Shown here one piece after another: positions 4,292-7,119 of a stretch of DNA of 7,119 bases; position 1 is the stretch's first letter; every line of letters starts with the position of its first letter. Origin of the DNA: Candidatus Zophobacter franzmannii (GTDB lineage Bacteria > Cloacimonadota > Cloacimonadia > Cloacimonadales > JAFGVF01). The DNA lies in assembly GCA_030765245.1 (NCBI GenBank), contig JAVCCX010000143.1:1-7119 (forward strand). The letters are read 5' to 3'. The position numbers were made by a program, and so were the translations under genes. A model generated the notes under the pieces. It saw only the letters and a program-made list of their open reading frames with translations. It was not told the origin of the DNA and searched no databases.

Positions 4292-7119
4292 CTATTTCAA
4301 CATTCCTTCAAGATTAGCTCTCTTGGATGCTGAAAGTTCATCCTTTATAAGAGAAAAGACCTTCTTTCCTTCATCTTTATTCCCGGAACGAATATAACAG
4401 ATCGTTACATAGTATTCGGCTTTTAAAACTATATCCTTGAAGTTTGGATAAATATACTTAACCCTTAAGAGTTCAGGTATTGCATCTTGATACTTCTTAT
4501 TCCTAAGAAGCCTTTTACCAACTAAGAATTGAGCCTGTGCCCGTACACTCTTAGTCTCATGTCTGAGAAGTTTGTTTAGCTCTTTCTCAGCCTCTTTAGT
4601 GTGTTTATGATCTATCTGCCATTCTATCATCTCAAGTCTTGCTTCTGCATAATCAGTCGTCAAACTAGCTGATAGTACTTGTGTGTAATCATCTACGAAA
4701 AGTTTATTATTACTAATCCGAGATATTTTCAGTAGCTTGATCGCTGCTGAGTACTCTGCTTTCTGATTAAGGATATCTCTTAGATTAGTTATAGCTGATA
4801 GTGTGTCACCCTTTGCCAAATACATCTCAGCGAGTTGTAATTGAATCTTTCCATTTCCATCTTTCTTAATTGATTTCGTGAAAAGAGTCTCGGCTTTGTC
4901 ATATTCTTTGACTTGCTTCAATGCTTCTGCATAGAGAAGAAGATTAGCATTCTCAGCACCGGGATAGTCTAGGTGATTAATAAGCTTATCACCTGTTTTG
5001 ACTGCATCAGGCCACTTCTTTTTGCTAACTTCCCATTTAAGAATGATACTATAGAGCTGATGCTTTACATCGTCACTCTTCACTTTATTAGCAGTTTTAG
5101 AAACTTGATCCCGGTAGTCATTAACAGTATCCCGAAGCATATTCCAATAGATGCCATCTATTACTACATTTGAAGTCTTCTTCTTAGGCTTCTTCTCTAA
5201 AATCTTAGAGAACTCTTTTATAGATGTCCCATAGTTACCTAAGTTATAATAAGCGTTTGCAATTCCAAGTTTTGCTTCAGTTGCAAGTGGTGACTTTTTA
5301 TAATCTTTGACGAGTGATTGGTAAATCTGTATTGCTTGCTTGTAATCCTCATAATTGAATGCTGCATTACCAGCTAATAAGAGATACTTTTCAGGAGAAC
5401 TACTCTTGGATTTACTAATGAGCAGGAATGTCTCTTTGGCTTGATCATACCTTTCCAGTTTATAGTAGGTCCAAGCAGTTTGGCTCAAGACCAACTCTAG
5501 CTCTTTAGGTTCTGTTGCATATTTCTTAGCTATTTGGTAGTAGATGAGAGCAAACTGGTGGTTATCCCTGTTAAACTCTACATTACCCTGGAGCATATAC
5601 TTATCGAATAAGTAAGGTTCCATTTCAGGGATGCTTTCTACTGCTTTCATTGCCTTTTCATATTGACCATTGAAGTAGTATGAATGTGCAATTCTCTCTG
5701 CCGCTACATCTTTCTCAAAGTTTAGGTTAACTGCTTCTTCAAACTTAACTATCGCATCTCTGTACTTGCCATTCAGGAATTTCACTTCTCCTAAATAGTA
5801 AGTAGCAGTAGATGCCTTCTCGGTCTGAGGGTAATCTTTAACAACAAGCTTAAACCACTTCTCGGAATTATTCCAATCCCGCTTTGCTAAATTGCACATC
5901 CCGAGTTTGAAATAGACTTCAGCAGTAAACAGTCCATTAGGATATAGCGTAATGTAGTCATCAAAGAAACCTTGTGCATCATCATATCGTTCTAACATAT
6001 AATAGATATCACCAAAGAGGAATTTGGTCTTCTCAGTAACATTTGGATTAAGTCTATACTCCCATGTTTGGATAAGACTATTAAGTGCATCAGGATATTT
6101 GCCCATTAGGTAATAAATCTGAGCTTGCTGATAAAATACAGTACCAAAGTAGGGTGAATTGGATTTCTTGTTAACAAACGATTGAACCTTAGTCAATGCT
6201 GCATTCGGATCCGACATCGAGAGGATATCAATCAGTTTATAAAAGCTATTATACTTAATCTCTACTTGTTTAGCACTTTCGTAAAGACGAGTAAGATTGT
6301 TCTTTGCTTCATCAATCCTACCTAGTCCTTCGTATGCTAAAGCTTGATAAAAGCGTTTCTTCTCAGGATACTCGGTCATTCTGTTCAGAACATCTAGCGT
6401 TGTGGAATAATCATCAAGTTCATAGTAGGTCTCCGCTAAAACCATGAGATAGTCATTATAATAGAGTGATTTATTACTGAGACGATAAGTTCTCTCCAGG
6501 ATCGGTGTAAAAGTCTCATTCTGATAATTGTAATCAAACCACTTAACATAGGCATAGTCGGTACTTGGGTGTTGTGGATAATTTTCAATCAATCGAGTCA
6601 TCTCTGCACCTGTCTTGTTATCATTACCCAACTGAATCAAAGCTCTTACTTTAACGCTAAGGATATCAGCGTTAAGTGTTGTTTTCTCCGCCTTAACTAT
6701 CTGATCATAACACTCTTGATATTTATTTTCATTCAAAAGAGATTTTGCATTCCAGTAAGAGGGAATCCACAGACTTTCATGTTTTGGATAAGTTTTCTCA
6801 AAGCGACTTTGTTCTATCCTCATTGCTTCATACTTTCTTAAATGATACAATGATTGTATTTTCTTTAGTAACACCTCTCCCCTTAACTCTTCATCAAGTT
6901 GTTGTTTAAGGGTTTCATCGTATATTTCTAGAGCTTTTGCATAATTCTTCTCAGCGAAGTTAACATCACCGGAGATGAAATGAACAATAGGTGAAAACTC
7001 TGAGTTTGGATATGTTCTTTCAAAACGAGTAATCTCACCTTTTGCAATCTGGAAATTACCGTCTATGAACAAGCCATAAATGAATTTGAAATCGTCTTCC
7101 TGAGTTGCTGTTATGCTTA
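4292..7119 (-). CDS. Large tetratricopeptide-repeat protein, 5' end outside window
   Basis: At least 941 residues are visible. The frame is open through the window edge (two spare bases, then SITATQEDDFKFIYG leading into LFIDGNF), so the TTG at 7072 is an internal codon. ITATQEDD looks like the end of a signal peptide, which would place the true start only a few codons beyond the edge. Nearly the whole chain is alpha-helical repeats of about 33-37 residues with the TPR pattern (small residue, Tyr, Gly-x-Tyr, Ala, Phe, Pro), many ending in YP as in FERTYPNSE and VVKDYPQTE. The densest TPR block lies around visible residues 360-640. A basic KPKKK at about 644 separates it from a further series running to the C-terminus (for example KQVKEYDKAETLF near 735 and RNKKYQDAIPELL near 872). 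TPR solenoids are protein-protein scaffolds; YP-rich repeats of this style occur in BamD- and YbgF-like periplasmic proteins. Its gene abuts the outer-membrane barrel gene, so a periplasmic scaffold for that barrel is a reasonable but unproven role. Confidence 0.88.
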   Translation of the reverse strand, partial: SITATQEDDFKFIYGLFIDGNFQIAKGEITRFERTYPNSEFSPIVHFISGDVNFAEKNYAKALEIYDETLKQQLDEELRGEVLLKKIQSLYHLRKYEAMRIEQSRFEKTYPKHESLWIPSYWNAKSLLNENKYQECYDQIVKAEKTTLNADILSVKVRALIQLGNDNKTGAEMTRLIENYPQHPSTDYAYVKWFDYNYQNETFTPILERTYRLSNKSLYYNDYLMVLAETYYELDDYSTTLDVLNRMTEYPEKKRFYQALAYEGLGRIDEAKNNLTRLYESAKQVEIKYNSFYKLIDILSMSDPNAALTKVQSFVNKKSNSPYFGTVFYQQAQIYYLMGKYPDALNSLIQTWEYRLNPNVTEKTKFLFGDIYYMLERYDDAQGFFDDYITLYPNGLFTAEVYFKLGMCNLAKRDWNNSEKWFKLVVKDYPQTEKASTATYYLGEVKFLNGKYRDAIVKFEEAVNLNFEKDVAAERIAHSYYFNGQYEKAMKAVESIPEMEPYLFDKYMLQGNVEFNRDNHQFALIYYQIAKKYATEPKELELVLSQTAWTYYKLERYDQAKETFLLISKSKSSSPEKYLLLAGNAAFNYEDYKQAIQIYQSLVKDYKKSPLATEAKLGIANAYYNLGNYGTSIKEFSKILEKKPKKKTSNVVIDGIYWNMLRDTVNDYRDQVSKTANKVKSDDVKHQLYSIILKWEVSKKKWPDAVKTGDKLINHLDYPGAENANLLLYAEALKQVKEYDKAETLFTKSIKKDGNGKIQLQLAEMYLAKGDTLSAITNLRDILNQKAEYSAAIKLLKISRISNNKLFVDDYTQVLSASLTTDYAEARLEMIEWQIDHKHTKEAEKELNKLLRHETKSVRAQAQFLVGKRLLRNKKYQDAIPELLRVKYIYPNFKDIVLKAEYYVTICYIRSGNKDEGKKVFSLIKDELSASKRANLEGMLK

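Overview
The window is an A+T-rich bacterial segment in which every recognisable gene lies on the minus strand, so the biological order runs from base 7119 down to base 1. A signal-peptide-bearing outer-membrane beta-barrel with a TonB-receptor-like C-terminus, paired with a very large periplasm-type TPR protein, suggests a Gram-negative (diderm) organism. The dispersed intergenic repeats on the left (ACACGAA-type modules and an AACCACCCCG hairpin element) are of a style common in genomes of the Bacteroidota/Cloacimonadota/FCB assemblage. That placement is an inference from style and memory, not a demonstrated assignment.

Layout, 5' to 3' on the minus strand. (1) 7119-4292: a huge tetratricopeptide-repeat protein whose 5' end lies outside the window. 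The reading frame stays open to the window edge, so the TTG at 7072 is not its true start. (2) 4291-2843: an exported outer-membrane beta-barrel protein resembling a TonB-dependent receptor that lacks a full plug domain. Its ATG follows the TPR stop codon with no gap. (3) 2836-2429: a small two-helix membrane protein of unknown function, 6 nt downstream. These three very probably form one operon and may form a cell-envelope complex. (4) 2369-2341: a strong sigma70-type promoter (TTGACA, 17 nt, TTTATT) that drives (5) tRNA-Phe(GAA) at 2319-2244, with encoded CCA, followed by (6) a rho-independent terminator at 2238-2213. (7) 2186-645: a COG2509-type FAD-dependent dehydrogenase that starts only 26 nt past the terminator, leaving almost no room for a promoter of its own. 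(8) 644-1: a gene-free region of more than 600 nt, purine-rich on the plus strand over most of its length, with several degenerate ACACGAA-type repeats and one compact two-hairpin repeat.

No CRISPR array, transposase, phage gene or recognisable defence system is present. The least understood part is the TPR / plugless barrel / small membrane protein module. The conserved parts (tRNA-Phe and the FAD oxidoreductase) are ordinary housekeeping genes.
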